The notes: generated by a model not told the origin, from the letters alone. Shown: positions 45,275 through 54,931, counted from the first letter of the stretch. The stretch: DNA of 64,000 nucleotides from Geobacter sp. (GCA_016177775.1 JACOUQ010000006.1:1-64000); one strand, 5' to 3'. Numbers and translations are program-made.

Positions 45275-47122
45275 TCAGGCGATAGTAATCTGATCCGGTC
45301 TTAGATGCAGCCTTTCAATTAACTCTTGCTGTGCTTGCACTGGGTTAGGTGTGAAGAGTAAAATCCTTAAATTCTCGCAAGCACGCGAAAAACATACGTA
45401 TGCAAGCTTCCGTCCACGGTCACGCTGTCCATCGGTCGGCTCGCCAACTGTCCGTGGCGTCAGAAGCTTGGTGAAGCTGTATAAGTTCCAGGAAGCCTCC
45501 ACATCATCGAAGACAACCATCACATTTGGGTATTGCTCACCCTTTACGCCGTGTTGAGTACTGTATGCCGTATTTTCAAGCATGAAGTCACAGTAGGCCT
45601 GCAACTCAACAGTCGGCATCGCAAAGAAATTATCCGCTAGCCAATCACCCTTGTCCTCTCCATGCAATGCTTCGTCGTACTCCTCTTGTCGAGGTTCGCG
45701 AGCTAACTGGTAGCGAAGACGATCTGACAAGCTAAGAAAGTCATGATTGCGGCAGAAGATGAGTACGTCTTTGATTGTGCCGGTCTCCCAAAGACCAGAT
45801 AGCGTTTGTAGTTGCTCATTGGATCTGTCGATCATCTCCTTGAGAGTGCGGGTCGCATTGGGGCCGGTCGTGCTATAACCGGGGCTGTCAGCCCTGAGAA
45901 TATCGATGACCTTCCGGCTTTCACCTCGTTGATGTGCGGCAATAAGAGGGCAAAGGATTTTGACAAAAGGCTTGAGCAAGAGGTGTTCGCCTGATTCATA
46001 GTCATCCTGTGCACGGGAAGACGCATATTGACCAGTGAAGAGTTGGTGCAAGTCTGAAAAGCCGAGCCGCCTCGCGATCATCTGCCTGACGAGGAATAGA
46101 CGGATAACATCTTCTCGTCCATCCCAACCCCACGCAGCAAGTGCCTGATCCATCGCTCTGAGCGCGCGTTCCAGTTGAGGATCGGAATAGCGCCTCCGCT
46201 CGCCCAAAGGCGTTTCAGCTTGCACCAAGCGAATTTCGACACTGCCCGTCAAATTCCGGTTCTCTCCTGCGGGCAACTGCTGAACATCAGTGCGGAATAC
46301 ATTAAGCAGTTCTATAACAGGCGGTGCAGAACGAAAGTTCTCGACCTTGTTTATTGTTCGTCCGCCAGGAGGAGGTGCAAAGTCGCCGGCGCGCCCCTCA
46401 TAGATTTGCTGCCATGGATCACCAAAATAGCCCACAAGTGGGAGCCCGTCCTGGGCACATACCAAGTTGAGTCCTGCGACAATGCTTCCAAATGTATCCT
46501 GCGCTTCATCGACAAAGATATAGGGATATCTCAAGCCGAGAAGACGGCGGAAATTAGGGCGCTCGGCAAGAAGATAGCCCGCTATTTCGATGATATCGTC
46601 ATGGCTGAGTCGACCATTGAGATAGTCGCTAAATGCAGCGTCCGCATACTTGAATTCCGCAACGTCTGCTATACCGGCAAGCTCCGCTTCAAGGCGTGCA
46701 ACTTGCTCCCGAGCCCTGCGCGCCTCTTTGGTTTCCCGGCCATTATCTTTTTCCCGAGCCCTCGCGAGCAATGCTGGAATGCGATGATTTTGTAATGCAT
46801 CTCGTATGTCTTTCTGGAAGCGGCCAACTTCACCCCACAGAAAGCTGTGCAGAGTGGACACTTGATAGAGATCATCAAAGCCAAGCCTTGAACTTATAAC
46901 TTCGACAGCACGGTTGGTGTACGTGATGCACGCAATCCGTTGGCCGTTTTGGCGCAATATTGGACCACTGTGAGAACGAATTTCGTCCAATGCGACGATT
47001 AGCGATCTCGTTTTGCCCGAGCCCGCGCCAGCGATCAGGGCAAAGCTACGATTATTTTCGAGGCATTCTCGAACAGCAAGGTCGGCTTCAGTTGGAACGT
47101 AGTCTGACATAGTTGACCTCAT
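45275..47122 (-). CDS. gajB: UvrD-like helicase, GajB of a Gabija defence system
   Basis: The 615-residue protein is an SF1 (UvrD/PcrA/Rep-type) helicase. It has Walker A AGAGSGKTRSL near residue 32, ITYTNRAV (motif Ia), Walker B FVDEAQD near 205, and YVCFSRACENLRILLF near the C-terminus. It lies immediately downstream of an OLD-type nuclease gene, with a four-base overlap. That pair defines Gabija, in which GajB senses or processes DNA ends and works with the GajA nuclease. The base composition is more A/T-rich than the flanking housekeeping genes. An ATG four codons in (47110) has GAGG at better spacing. Confidence 0.82.
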   Translation of the reverse strand: MRSTMSDYVPTEADLAVRECLENNRSFALIAGAGSGKTRSLIVALDEIRSHSGPILRQNGQRIACITYTNRAVEVISSRLGFDDLYQVSTLHSFLWGEVGRFQKDIRDALQNHRIPALLARAREKDNGRETKEARRAREQVARLEAELAGIADVAEFKYADAAFSDYLNGRLSHDDIIEIAGYLLAERPNFRRLLGLRYPYIFVDEAQDTFGSIVAGLNLVCAQDGLPLVGYFGDPWQQIYEGRAGDFAPPPGGRTINKVENFRSAPPVIELLNVFRTDVQQLPAGENRNLTGSVEIRLVQAETPLGERRRYSDPQLERALRAMDQALAAWGWDGREDVIRLFLVRQMIARRLGFSDLHQLFTGQYASSRAQDDYESGEHLLLKPFVKILCPLIAAHQRGESRKVIDILRADSPGYSTTGPNATRTLKEMIDRSNEQLQTLSGLWETGTIKDVLIFCRNHDFLSLSDRLRYQLAREPRQEEYDEALHGEDKGDWLADNFFAMPTVELQAYCDFMLENTAYSTQHGVKGEQYPNVMVVFDDVEASWNLYSFTKLLTPRTVGEPTDGQRDRGRKLAYVCFSRACENLRILLFTPNPVQAQQELIERLHLRPDQITIA

Positions 47123-49182
47123 GCTTCACCAAGCGGGCCGTGAAGCCGGCACTCAAGCCATTGTAAGCCCTCTACAATGTAGTTGGGTACTTGCCAATCA
47201 GTTGTGCTGGAAAGCACCATCATCGCAAAGTCTGTCTTCTTGAAGTTGCTCGACGCAATGTGCTCATAAATTACATTGTAAGCTTCACCAAGGTCAGGAG
47301 GAATCGGCCGGCCAATACTAAGTTGGCCTCCACGAAGAAAATCAAAATTCTGGTACACGAAGGCCTCTTCAATAGTTCTGGAACGCATCACACGATTGGT
47401 GGCGTTTTCTTCAACCACGATGTCTTGCTGAAATGTAATGTAACGACTCTGCTCATCACTAGCCTTGTGCGCAGTAGTGAGCGCCATCAAATCAGCTACC
47501 GTGGAGACACCCAAAAGCTGCTTAAGCGAAGCATTTGACGTCAGAGCATTCGGTTCATCACCGCGACAAACAGGGTGACGCCCATCAGGAGACACAGAGT
47601 CCAGGTCTGTGATGATCAAGTAGGGGACATGGAGAAAAGACAGCAATCCTTCGAAACGATGCGCGTAGGCACCACCGATCTCAAGGATGGTAAGATACGA
47701 TGTATTCAGGCGTTTAGCGACCTTGTCGATCATTGTCGGAATAAGCAGCTTCTCAACCGATCCTTCGACCAAGATCGCCGTATCGGCAAAGAAAAGATCG
47801 CAGTGAGTGAGGCGCAGATATCGCTTAAGGAATTCCAGAGCTTCTTCTACGGAAGCGTTCTGTCCGTCGATCTCAACGGCCTGAGGCTTAAAATCTCTGA
47901 GACTGTGCACCTTGGTGGCGTTAAGAACCCTCACCTCGGCAGGGTCTTCTCCGTCAAGATAGCAACGCCGAAAATATCGCACCTTGGCAAACTCGGTTGC
48001 ATCCAGAATGTGTGATGAGTGGGTCGTCACGACGAGCTGAGGCAGGAAATCTCCCGTCCCCTCAGCTATGGCCGAAGCGTCGATCACCGACCAAATGTTC
48101 TTGATAAAAGTCTGTTGTACCTGAGCATGCAGGTGTACTTCCGGTTCTTCAATGAAGATGATCTGGCAGAGCGGTCGGTTCTGCGCAGTACGTGCCCACT
48201 GCGAATGGAAGTCTTTTGCTTGAATCGCCATATATATGAGATTCTTGAAACCAAGCCCGTTGTACAGCTCGGGCAGTTCATGACTGCGCACCGCATCTAC
48301 ATAAAGGAGTTCTGTGCTGCCCTTCAATGCTGCCTCAGGGCTGAGGGACGAGACGATCTTTAAGTCACGATCGTTGATCGAAGGGACTCCGAGCCCTTTG
48401 ATCACTGTCATCAGGCCTTCGAATTGTTTCTCGTAGTGTTCAGTGAGCTGTTGATTATTTTCATCGATAACCTTGTGTGCTTCAGCAGCGATCTCTACCT
48501 GCTCCAAATTCTTTCGGTAAAACCGGGCAAATGCATTAGACAGGCGATTACTGCGGTGTCCCTCCTCATCATCAATGTTGCGTTGGGCATCAACGAAATC
48601 AACGCGAATCAGACTTTGAAGAAGATTTCTCCCTTTGCTCTGGTCAAGGGGCGTCGCAATTGAATCGTCAGCGGCTTCCTCTAAAGAGGCATAGGTGATC
48701 TCAAAATGGCGGCTCAGAATTCCGTCCTGAACCAGAAATTCTGACAAACGTTTTGCCGAAGGTTGATCGCCAGTTGCAGGATAAGTGGCGAGGTAGGCAT
48801 CTCGCATCTTTACAGGGTTTGCCGCTTGATAACACAGCCGAATGCCAAGTCTCTCAAAGTCATCTGACAGGTTCGGCAGGAGAGTAAATGCCCGTCCAAA
48901 TTCAATGCTGTTTGGATCGACCTTGAACCATATATCGAGCACAATTTTAGGTAGAGTCTCTGGATTTCCATTTACCCCAAATGAATCGATGTCAGCAATC
49001 TTTGATACGGAAAAATCATGAATACGGAAGTTGCGTTGACCCATGAAATATCTGAAAATTGCAGTCGCCGAAGTTTTACCGCTGTTATTTGGGCCAACGA
49101 ATACTGTCTCACGGTCTTCTATCCCAATATCTACGCTTTCAAGCCGGCGAAAGTTACTTATGAATATTCGTTCGATCTTCAT
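47119..49182 (-). CDS. gajA: OLD-family ATPase/TOPRIM nuclease, GajA of a Gabija defence system
   Basis: The 687-residue protein has an ABC-type ATPase domain (Walker A VGPNNSGKTSATAIF near 30, IFIEEPEVHLHAQVQ as signature and Walker B near 350, TTHSSHIL after it). A TOPRIM nuclease domain follows, with AILVEGSVEKLLIP near 475 and LIITDLDSVSPDG near 530. This is the class 2 OLD architecture. GajA nicks DNA when nucleotide levels fall during phage replication. AGGGG precedes the ATG. It is somewhat longer than the roughly 580-residue reference GajA. Confidence 0.82.
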   Translation of the reverse strand: MKIERIFISNFRRLESVDIGIEDRETVFVGPNNSGKTSATAIFRYFMGQRNFRIHDFSVSKIADIDSFGVNGNPETLPKIVLDIWFKVDPNSIEFGRAFTLLPNLSDDFERLGIRLCYQAANPVKMRDAYLATYPATGDQPSAKRLSEFLVQDGILSRHFEITYASLEEAADDSIATPLDQSKGRNLLQSLIRVDFVDAQRNIDDEEGHRSNRLSNAFARFYRKNLEQVEIAAEAHKVIDENNQQLTEHYEKQFEGLMTVIKGLGVPSINDRDLKIVSSLSPEAALKGSTELLYVDAVRSHELPELYNGLGFKNLIYMAIQAKDFHSQWARTAQNRPLCQIIFIEEPEVHLHAQVQQTFIKNIWSVIDASAIAEGTGDFLPQLVVTTHSSHILDATEFAKVRYFRRCYLDGEDPAEVRVLNATKVHSLRDFKPQAVEIDGQNASVEEALEFLKRYLRLTHCDLFFADTAILVEGSVEKLLIPTMIDKVAKRLNTSYLTILEIGGAYAHRFEGLLSFLHVPYLIITDLDSVSPDGRHPVCRGDEPNALTSNASLKQLLGVSTVADLMALTTAHKASDEQSRYITFQQDIVVEENATNRVMRSRTIEEAFVYQNFDFLRGGQLSIGRPIPPDLGEAYNVIYEHIASSNFKKTDFAMMVLSSTTDWQVPNYIVEGLQWLECRLHGPLGEA

Positions 49183-49238
49183 GTTCTAACCCCTAAGAAT
49201 TTGGTCTTCACTCGTAAATAATTGCGATAGAAAAACTC

Positions 49239-52200
49239 CTACCCACCCCTTCGATTATCCTCAAACATCTCCACCGGCATCGAATGCCTGAGCCGCCACA
49301 CCATCTTGATCGGCCGGTCACTCTCGTAACTCACCATATCCACCGGCCCCAGATAGGTAAACGGCACCGTGACGTTGTTCCGTTTTTTCTGGTCGCGGGC
49401 AAATACCAGGATCGTGTAACCCCGCTCTTGATGGTGAATCAGGTTCTGCCCGTCGGTGTGATGCTGCGCGGTATTCGCCTGGGACTCCCAGTGCATGAGG
49501 TCTCTGCTAATGGGGTAATCGGCATACATGGTGCTGGGCGAGAACTCCTTCTCGGTCTTCTGAAAGGTGACCAGCAGCACATAGGTCTTTACGTCAGCAA
49601 AATGAAACGAGCCCACGCCGGTCTGCCCGGCTGTATCCAGATTTGCCCGGCCGAAGACCGCCTGTATCTCCTTGCCGCCATAATGGGCGTGCAGCTCCAG
49701 CGGGCAGGCATAGGGAAGCTCCGGAATCAGGCCACTGACCTCGGTGGTATCCTGCGACCAGGCAAGGATTTCGTCCAGATCGGCCAGAATCGACGGATTA
49801 CGGGCCAGGCGGCGAAAGGCATCGTCCAGAGAGGCGATGTCGAGATTACTCCCCTTGTCGCCCCAGAGCCGGTAGTAGACCGACATTACAGCATCCCCTG
49901 CCAGCGCCAGCGCCTCGTCAACGGCACCCTGGGCAACCTTGGCAAGGACATCACGCAGCAGCACAATTTCCCGCGGGCCGTTGATGAAGGCGGCACGCAC
50001 GAGGGTCTTACCCAGCTTTGCCAGATCCGGATCAGTGGGGATTGGGCCTAACAGCGCCTTGGCTTTCCATTCTGACCATGTTTCCTTGACCAGCAGAACT
50101 TCCGGCTCGTAATCGTGATAACGGATAAAATTGCCGAAAGTCAGTTCCTGACCGCTTTCGCTGCTGAAGGTCTGCAACCGGTCCGGCACCTGCACATTCA
50201 AGCGGCCGAGATTCTCCCTGATGTTCTCCAGCACGTACTGCCGGGAGAGGCGGTCGAGCTGAATGGAGCAACCGGCCGGGAGGTGTGGAAAATCCTGCTC
50301 TACTTCCTTGTCGATGGAAAAGCGGTGCCGGGGTAGGAGCGCTTTCAGCTTGGTATCAACCCGGTAGCGGCGGTGAGTCTGGCCGACAAAGTCGAGCACG
50401 GTGAGGCAGTCCTTACCCGGTGCATGGCGCAGGCCGCGCCCGAGCTGCTGGAGGAAGACCGTCAGGCTCTCGGTGGGGCGGAGAAACAGCACCGTGTTGA
50501 TTTCCGGTACATCCACCCCTTCGCTCAGCTTATCGACGGTAAAGAGGAAGGTGAGCCGGCCGTCTTTGAGCTCGACCAGCAGCTCTCGACAGCGGTCATC
50601 GTCAACGCCGGAGACAAAAGCAGCGGAGGGAATGCCAAGTTTGGTGAAGTTTTCCGCCATGAACTGGGCATGCTTGATGGTGACACAGAAACCGATCCCC
50701 TTGAGGGTGCTGAGAACTGGCTCATAGCGGTTGAGGGCCGTGATGATGGCATCGACGCGCTGCCGGGCTTTCACATGATCCAGCACATAGACGTTTTCCA
50801 GTGCTGACGCGTCATATTTACCGTTGCGCCAGAACTGGTCGCCGTTGATGGCGATAGGGTCGGCGACACCGAAATAGTGGAAGGGGCAAAGGAGCTTTTC
50901 TTCCAACGCTTCCGGGAGGCGAATCTCGGCAGCGAAGCGGTTGCCAAAATCGGCGGCCACGTTGTCGCCATCCATCCGCTCCGGGGTGGCGGTCAGGCCG
51001 AGGAGAATCTGCGGGGCAAAGTGGTCGAAGAGCGGCCGATAACTGGCGGCGGTGCCGTGGTGGGCCTCATCAACCACGATGTAGTCGTAGAAGTCGCTCC
51101 CCACCTGCTCCCAGAGGCGACGATTGGTAAGCATGCCGACGGAACAGAACAGGTGCTCCCGGCGTGTGGCCTGAAACTGGCCCACCAGCAGTTCACCGAA
51201 ATTCTGATCCCGCAGGACGTTGGCAAAGGTGGCTTGGGCTTGCTGGAGAATCTCCTGACGATGGGCCACGAAGAGAAGTTTGGCCTGTTTCTGATTCTGC
51301 TCGAAGAATCGCTTGAAGTCGAAGGCGGCGACCACGGTCTTGCCGGTACCGGTGGCGGCAATCACCAAGTTGCGCCAGCGGTCATGGGCCGTCCGCTCCC
51401 GCTCCAGCGCCTCCAGTATCCGCTCCTGAAACGGGTGAGGGCGCAGATCGAAGTAGACTGCCGGGCCATTTAACCGTGGATTGCGCGCCCGATCAATGGC
51501 GGTGCGGAACAGGGTCGGATTCTCGGCATCAAAGGGGATGAACTCGCGGCTGTTCCAGTACGTCTCAAATTCGACGGAAAACTTTTCGAGGATGTGCCCC
51601 ATATCCTGCGCAGTGACCTTTATGTTCCATTCCAGGCCGCTGGTAATGGCAGCTTGCGACATGTTGGCCGAACCGATATAGGCGGTGGAAAAGCCACTGT
51701 TGCGCTTGAAGTGATACGCCTTGGCATGGAGCCTGGTTCTCTCTGTGTCGTAGGAGACACGGACCTCGACGTTCGGCTGGCGAGCCAACCACTCCACCGC
51801 CGGGGCATCGGAGGCCCCCATGTAGGAGGTGGTAATCAGCCGCACCGGAACATGACGATCTCGCAGGTCCTCAAAGGCGGGCAGCAGCAGGCGCAGGCCA
51901 GACCATTTGATGAAGGAGACGAGGATGTCCACCCCATCGGCGGAACGCATCTCTTCCAGTAATTCATGACCAAGCTGTGGTTCCTGGGGTGAGCCGGTGA
52001 AGAGGCTGCTTTCGGTCAGAGGCGTGTGCGGACGGGGGATGCCTGACCTGCCATAATGCGGCGGGGTGATTTCGAGGAGGATCGGTTTTTGATCCTGGAT
52101 AAGGCGATGTTTATCGAGGTGACCACGGCCCGGTTCGTTGGCAACCTGCCCAAGAATTCGATTGCACAGTGCGAAGCGCTTTTCAGGGTCAGATTCTTCG

Positions 52201-52367
52201 CGAAGGGCCTGCTCCAAAACCTTTGCCACGAAAGAGGCATACCGAGCCGGCTGTTCCTCCGGGTCTATCTTGCCGAAAACGGTTCTGAGTTCCGGATGAC
52301 GTGCCAGGGTATCTTGCAGGAATTCGTCGAGGAGTGCTTCGTAAATGCCGTGAGCAACTGGTTTCAT
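49239..52367 (-). CDS. PLD-nuclease, SF2 helicase and DUF3427 fusion protein
   Basis: The 1042-residue protein has a phospholipase-D-like nuclease region (about 120-260, with LHAKAYHFKR and GSANMSQAAI forming the HKD motif). A DEAD/DEAH helicase core follows (Walker A ATGTGKTVVAA near 340, DEAHHGTA near 440, QLGRGLRHAPGK near 650). A C-terminal DUF3427 domain covers about the last 300 residues. Such fusions are recognised as restriction-like or defence helicases. Its position next to Gabija and TA genes supports a defence role, but no partner methylase is present. The ATG at 52367 is taken; a TTG one codon before is weaker. A terminator lies upstream. Confidence 0.83.
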   Translation of the reverse strand: MKPVAHGIYEALLDEFLQDTLARHPELRTVFGKIDPEEQPARYASFVAKVLEQALREESDPEKRFALCNRILGQVANEPGRGHLDKHRLIQDQKPILLEITPPHYGRSGIPRPHTPLTESSLFTGSPQEPQLGHELLEEMRSADGVDILVSFIKWSGLRLLLPAFEDLRDRHVPVRLITTSYMGASDAPAVEWLARQPNVEVRVSYDTERTRLHAKAYHFKRNSGFSTAYIGSANMSQAAITSGLEWNIKVTAQDMGHILEKFSVEFETYWNSREFIPFDAENPTLFRTAIDRARNPRLNGPAVYFDLRPHPFQERILEALERERTAHDRWRNLVIAATGTGKTVVAAFDFKRFFEQNQKQAKLLFVAHRQEILQQAQATFANVLRDQNFGELLVGQFQATRREHLFCSVGMLTNRRLWEQVGSDFYDYIVVDEAHHGTAASYRPLFDHFAPQILLGLTATPERMDGDNVAADFGNRFAAEIRLPEALEEKLLCPFHYFGVADPIAINGDQFWRNGKYDASALENVYVLDHVKARQRVDAIITALNRYEPVLSTLKGIGFCVTIKHAQFMAENFTKLGIPSAAFVSGVDDDRCRELLVELKDGRLTFLFTVDKLSEGVDVPEINTVLFLRPTESLTVFLQQLGRGLRHAPGKDCLTVLDFVGQTHRRYRVDTKLKALLPRHRFSIDKEVEQDFPHLPAGCSIQLDRLSRQYVLENIRENLGRLNVQVPDRLQTFSSESGQELTFGNFIRYHDYEPEVLLVKETWSEWKAKALLGPIPTDPDLAKLGKTLVRAAFINGPREIVLLRDVLAKVAQGAVDEALALAGDAVMSVYYRLWGDKGSNLDIASLDDAFRRLARNPSILADLDEILAWSQDTTEVSGLIPELPYACPLELHAHYGGKEIQAVFGRANLDTAGQTGVGSFHFADVKTYVLLVTFQKTEKEFSPSTMYADYPISRDLMHWESQANTAQHHTDGQNLIHHQERGYTILVFARDQKKRNNVTVPFTYLGPVDMVSYESDRPIKMVWRLRHSMPVEMFEDNRRGG

Positions 52368-52426
52368 CAATATTCCAGTATTTAGTTATGAAGGACATCA
52401 TTCTTAATTCTCTGTCAACTAAACAT

Positions 52427-52464
52427 AAAAAAGCCGCCCGCCAGCATCACGCCGGCCAGACGGC
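52427..52464 (-). terminator. Rho-independent terminator upstream of the helicase gene
   Basis: On the minus strand an imperfect GC-rich stem (GCCGTCTGGCCGGC with GCTGGCGGGCGGC) ends in TTTTTT at 52432-52427. It probably ends the transcript of the BRO-like gene. Confidence 0.7.
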
Positions 52465-52769
52465 CTCTACGCCACATCTCTTCCATGTTCGCCAGACAGA
52501 ACCATCTCCCCCTCCAGGGCAACACACGATTACCTGTGTTTAATACACCCGCGAGCGAGGCGATGTCAAGAAACTGTCAATGGTGAGCCGGTTACCTCAC
52601 CAACCGAATCTCCAGCCTGCCGCCGATCGCCGAGGCCTAATGCTGAGAAGTGGTCCCGAAGGGGTCAGCCCCTGACACGAGACATAAGCACAACAGTTCC
52701 CCTTACGCTGCTTTATCAATGCCGTGACGCTTTTGAATTCCGGATTGCCGCGCGGTGAGAGGGTGTTAG
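52465..52769. other. Intergenic region without recognised genes
   Basis: The 305 bases between the terminator and the KpnI-site repeats contain no supported reading frame and no RNA gene that I recognise. A small dyad (CCCGAAGGGGTCAGCCCCTGAC) is near 52655-52680. Confidence 0.4.
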
Positions 52770-52799
52770 GACATAATCGGTACCGACATAATCGGTACC
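52770..52799. repeat. Two tandem 15-bp repeats with palindromic GGTACC ends
   Basis: GACATAATCGGTACC occurs twice in a row (52770-52784 and 52785-52799). It lies 25 bases downstream of the BRO-like gene's stop. Confidence 0.8.
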
Positions 52800-52824
52800 G
52801 GAGCTACACATTTGACAAAGCTGC

Positions 52825-53655
52825 TCATTTCAGCTTCTTTTTCCCCGGAGGCAGAAAATTCTCCCCGGTAACGACACTCCTGCCGGTCTTCTCTTCCAGC
52901 TCCAACCGCGCCTTCCGGGCGATCCCGCCACCCTTTTTTCCCGCCACCTTGTTTTCAGGCATGCCGGTAGCTTCAATCGTCTCGGCGATCTGACGGGTAG
53001 AAAGCTCGGCAAGGGCGGTAAATATGAGCTCCGCTTCGCTCATATGGTCGCGCAGATTCTGGGTTTCCAGCCCTTTTAGTTTTTTGTGTTCCTTTACGGC
53101 AACACCGGCCCACTCTTGATGAATAATGTTGGTCAGAATGGCAAACTCCGACTCTTTCTTTATGTCATGATCTTTCCAGTAATCGGTCAGCTTGTTGCGG
53201 GTCTCCTGCCCCATCATCCGCTGTTGTATCCACTTTTCGCTTCTGCCGTGCTGTTGCCAATAATCCCTGGCACGATCCAGCGAACGTGCCGGGTCGGTCA
53301 TGTCCTGCATCCGTTCATAGCCTACCTTTGCCAGCCAAAGCTTGATCGGCTCAGCCTTGGGACTGGGAACCGACTGGATAAGCCGCAACAGTATTTCCGG
53401 ACTGGCGACATCGGTAAGGCGCATTTTCCCGTCCTCTGCAGACAGCTTCAACCGGTTACATTTTGTAACCGTTTCACTGCCCTCATTTTTCAAGCGGTTT
53501 TTCAAAACCTTCCAGTAATTTCTGGCAGCTTGGAAATCAGCCTGCTGTAGCAACGCCCGAATGATATCAACCACCGAGAAATACCAGGTTTCGGTTTTCT
53601 CATCATAGATTCTGCGGATTTTGTAGTCTTCGAATATCGCCAGCTTGTCGTTCAT
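52825..53655 (-). CDS. BRO-N/DinD-like protein
   Basis: The 276-residue protein has an N-terminal BRO-N domain (about 5-110; YFSVVDIIRALLQQADFQAARNYW), as in phage antirepressors. The C-terminal half (LTNIIHQEWAGVAVKEHKK and NLRDHMSEAELIFTALAEL) resembles DinD, a DNA-damage-inducible inhibitor of RecA filaments. The end is Lys-rich. The start ATG at 53655 has AGAGGT five bases upstream; the frame stays open 69 codons further but without such a site. It may derive from a prophage. Confidence 0.78.
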   Translation of the reverse strand: MNDKLAIFEDYKIRRIYDEKTETWYFSVVDIIRALLQQADFQAARNYWKVLKNRLKNEGSETVTKCNRLKLSAEDGKMRLTDVASPEILLRLIQSVPSPKAEPIKLWLAKVGYERMQDMTDPARSLDRARDYWQQHGRSEKWIQQRMMGQETRNKLTDYWKDHDIKKESEFAILTNIIHQEWAGVAVKEHKKLKGLETQNLRDHMSEAELIFTALAELSTRQIAETIEATGMPENKVAGKKGGGIARKARLELEEKTGRSVVTGENFLPPGKKKLK

Positions 53656-53845
53656 ATAAACCTCTTTGCAGGGATCCATATCAGGGTGAATGGGAATGGG
53701 GGTCAGGTTAACCTTTCTGCCATTCTCATTGCCACTCTCAATCCTCTCACATCGTGGCTTGATATACGCATTCAGCTCGATTGTCACTGACCGAGCATGC
53801 TGCTGCCAGTCCCATATCACTTCTCCTGACATGGTAATACCACAA

Positions 53846-53873
53846 AAGAAAAGGCGCCGCAATGGGCGCCTTT
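53846..53873 (-). terminator. Rho-independent terminator of the downstream exported-protein gene
   Basis: AAAGGCGCC pairs with GGCGCCTTT around a 6-base loop at 53850-53873; on the minus strand it is followed by TTTTCTTTTG. It lies 45 bases after the stop of the gene at 53919. Confidence 0.8.
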
Positions 53874-53918
53874 GGGATGGGCAAGTTTTACCGCCTGCCT
53901 CGCAACAATGCCGCGCCG

Positions 53919-54674
53919 CTACTCGGCGTCGGCCACCTTCCCGTCCACAAACACCACCTTCACGTCACGATAGACGAAGATCGTCTTTGCGCCCAAAAGG
54001 ATCTGCTTCTCGGGGGGCCCCAGTATCGCGGTCACTTCTTCCTGGGTCTGGCCCAGCCGGATCGTGGCGGTCGCTCTATCGGCACCACGCGGATCGACAG
54101 GGGCGGCGGCAGGCTGCGGAATTGCCGCAGGGCGGCTTTCAACGGCAGGCAGGCGCGGCTCCCCTTCGATGGCCAGCCACTCGCCGATGTCGGCCAGCAA
54201 CTCGCCGGCAGTCACCCCCGCCAGTCCGCCGCCGTACTGGAAACGGACTGACGCCTGCAGCGGCGTCGGCCCACGGGTGCCGCTCCCCGGTACGACATAG
54301 GTGGCGACGGTGAACAGGTCGAGCTGCACGTAATCATCACCGGTGCGGACTTCGTACAGGTAGAGCCGCTCGCCCGGCTTGAGAGCCCCCTCGTGTACGC
54401 CGCCGAGGGGGAGGTCCCCGCCGCCGGCAGCGGCGAACTGGTGGTTCTTCACCAGGTTCGGCCTGAATGCCTTGCTGGGACGGTTCGCCCGCAACCCTTC
54501 CCGGCGCGGCGTCAAGACGCTGCCGATCTCCTTGAAACCACCGAGGAACGCGGGGGCCGTGATCCGGTAACGGCCGGTCACCGCTGACACAGCCTCGTCA
54601 CGGGTCATGGCGTATGACACGGAGGCCGTAGCCAGCATAATCAGGATCGCTGCAAAATGGATTCGATAGTTCAT
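53919..54674 (-). CDS. Exported protein with a BamE/SmpA-like C-terminal segment
   Basis: The 251-residue product has a signal peptide (MNYRIHFAAILI, cleavage after SYA at about residue 22). The middle part is rich in Gly, Arg and Pro. The last 50 residues (IRLGQTQEEVTAILGPPEKQILLGAKTIFVYRD) resemble the BamE/SmpA fold, in which a GxTxxEVxxxLGxP motif is typical. A periplasmic or outer-membrane-associated role is likely, but the function is unknown. It is a single-gene unit between the defence region and the sulfur locus. Confidence 0.72.
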   Translation of the reverse strand: MNYRIHFAAILIMLATASVSYAMTRDEAVSAVTGRYRITAPAFLGGFKEIGSVLTPRREGLRANRPSKAFRPNLVKNHQFAAAGGGDLPLGGVHEGALKPGERLYLYEVRTGDDYVQLDLFTVATYVVPGSGTRGPTPLQASVRFQYGGGLAGVTAGELLADIGEWLAIEGEPRLPAVESRPAAIPQPAAAPVDPRGADRATATIRLGQTQEEVTAILGPPEKQILLGAKTIFVYRDVKVVFVDGKVADAE

Positions 54675-54901
54675 GGTATGCTCCTTTCGGGAATCTCACA
54701 GTCCCCGCCAAAGCGGTTAAAATCTCCATTCATGGGACTACAGATGGATATGATGAACGCTGATGAAAGTCAAATACTTTCCGCGTCACTCCCTTGCCGA
54801 AGGCCTCTACTTACAGTAATTTAGTGTGGTTTTATTTAGCGTAATTTTTTATTTTCACATTCCTAACTGTGCTTTTTATCATTGACTACCATGTTTTTTT
54901 A

Positions 54902-54931
54902 TTGACATGGTCAACAATATTACCTTATAAA
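54902..54931 (+). promoter_or_regulatory. Sigma-70 promoter and possible operator of the sulfur locus
   Basis: TTGACA at 54902-54907 and TATAAA at 54926-54931 are 18 bases apart. A dyad TTGAC-ATG-GTCAA (54902-54914) covers the -35 box and could be an operator. The leader before cysK (about 110 bases) contains an imperfect inverted repeat, GGTAA at 54952 and TTACC at 54987. The upstream 54675-54900 region is A/T-rich with nothing else recognised. Confidence 0.6.

Noticed and set aside
42534-54674. Attachment site from the tRNA-Leu 3' end
   Set aside because: No second copy of the tRNA end was found to the right, and no integrase gene is present.
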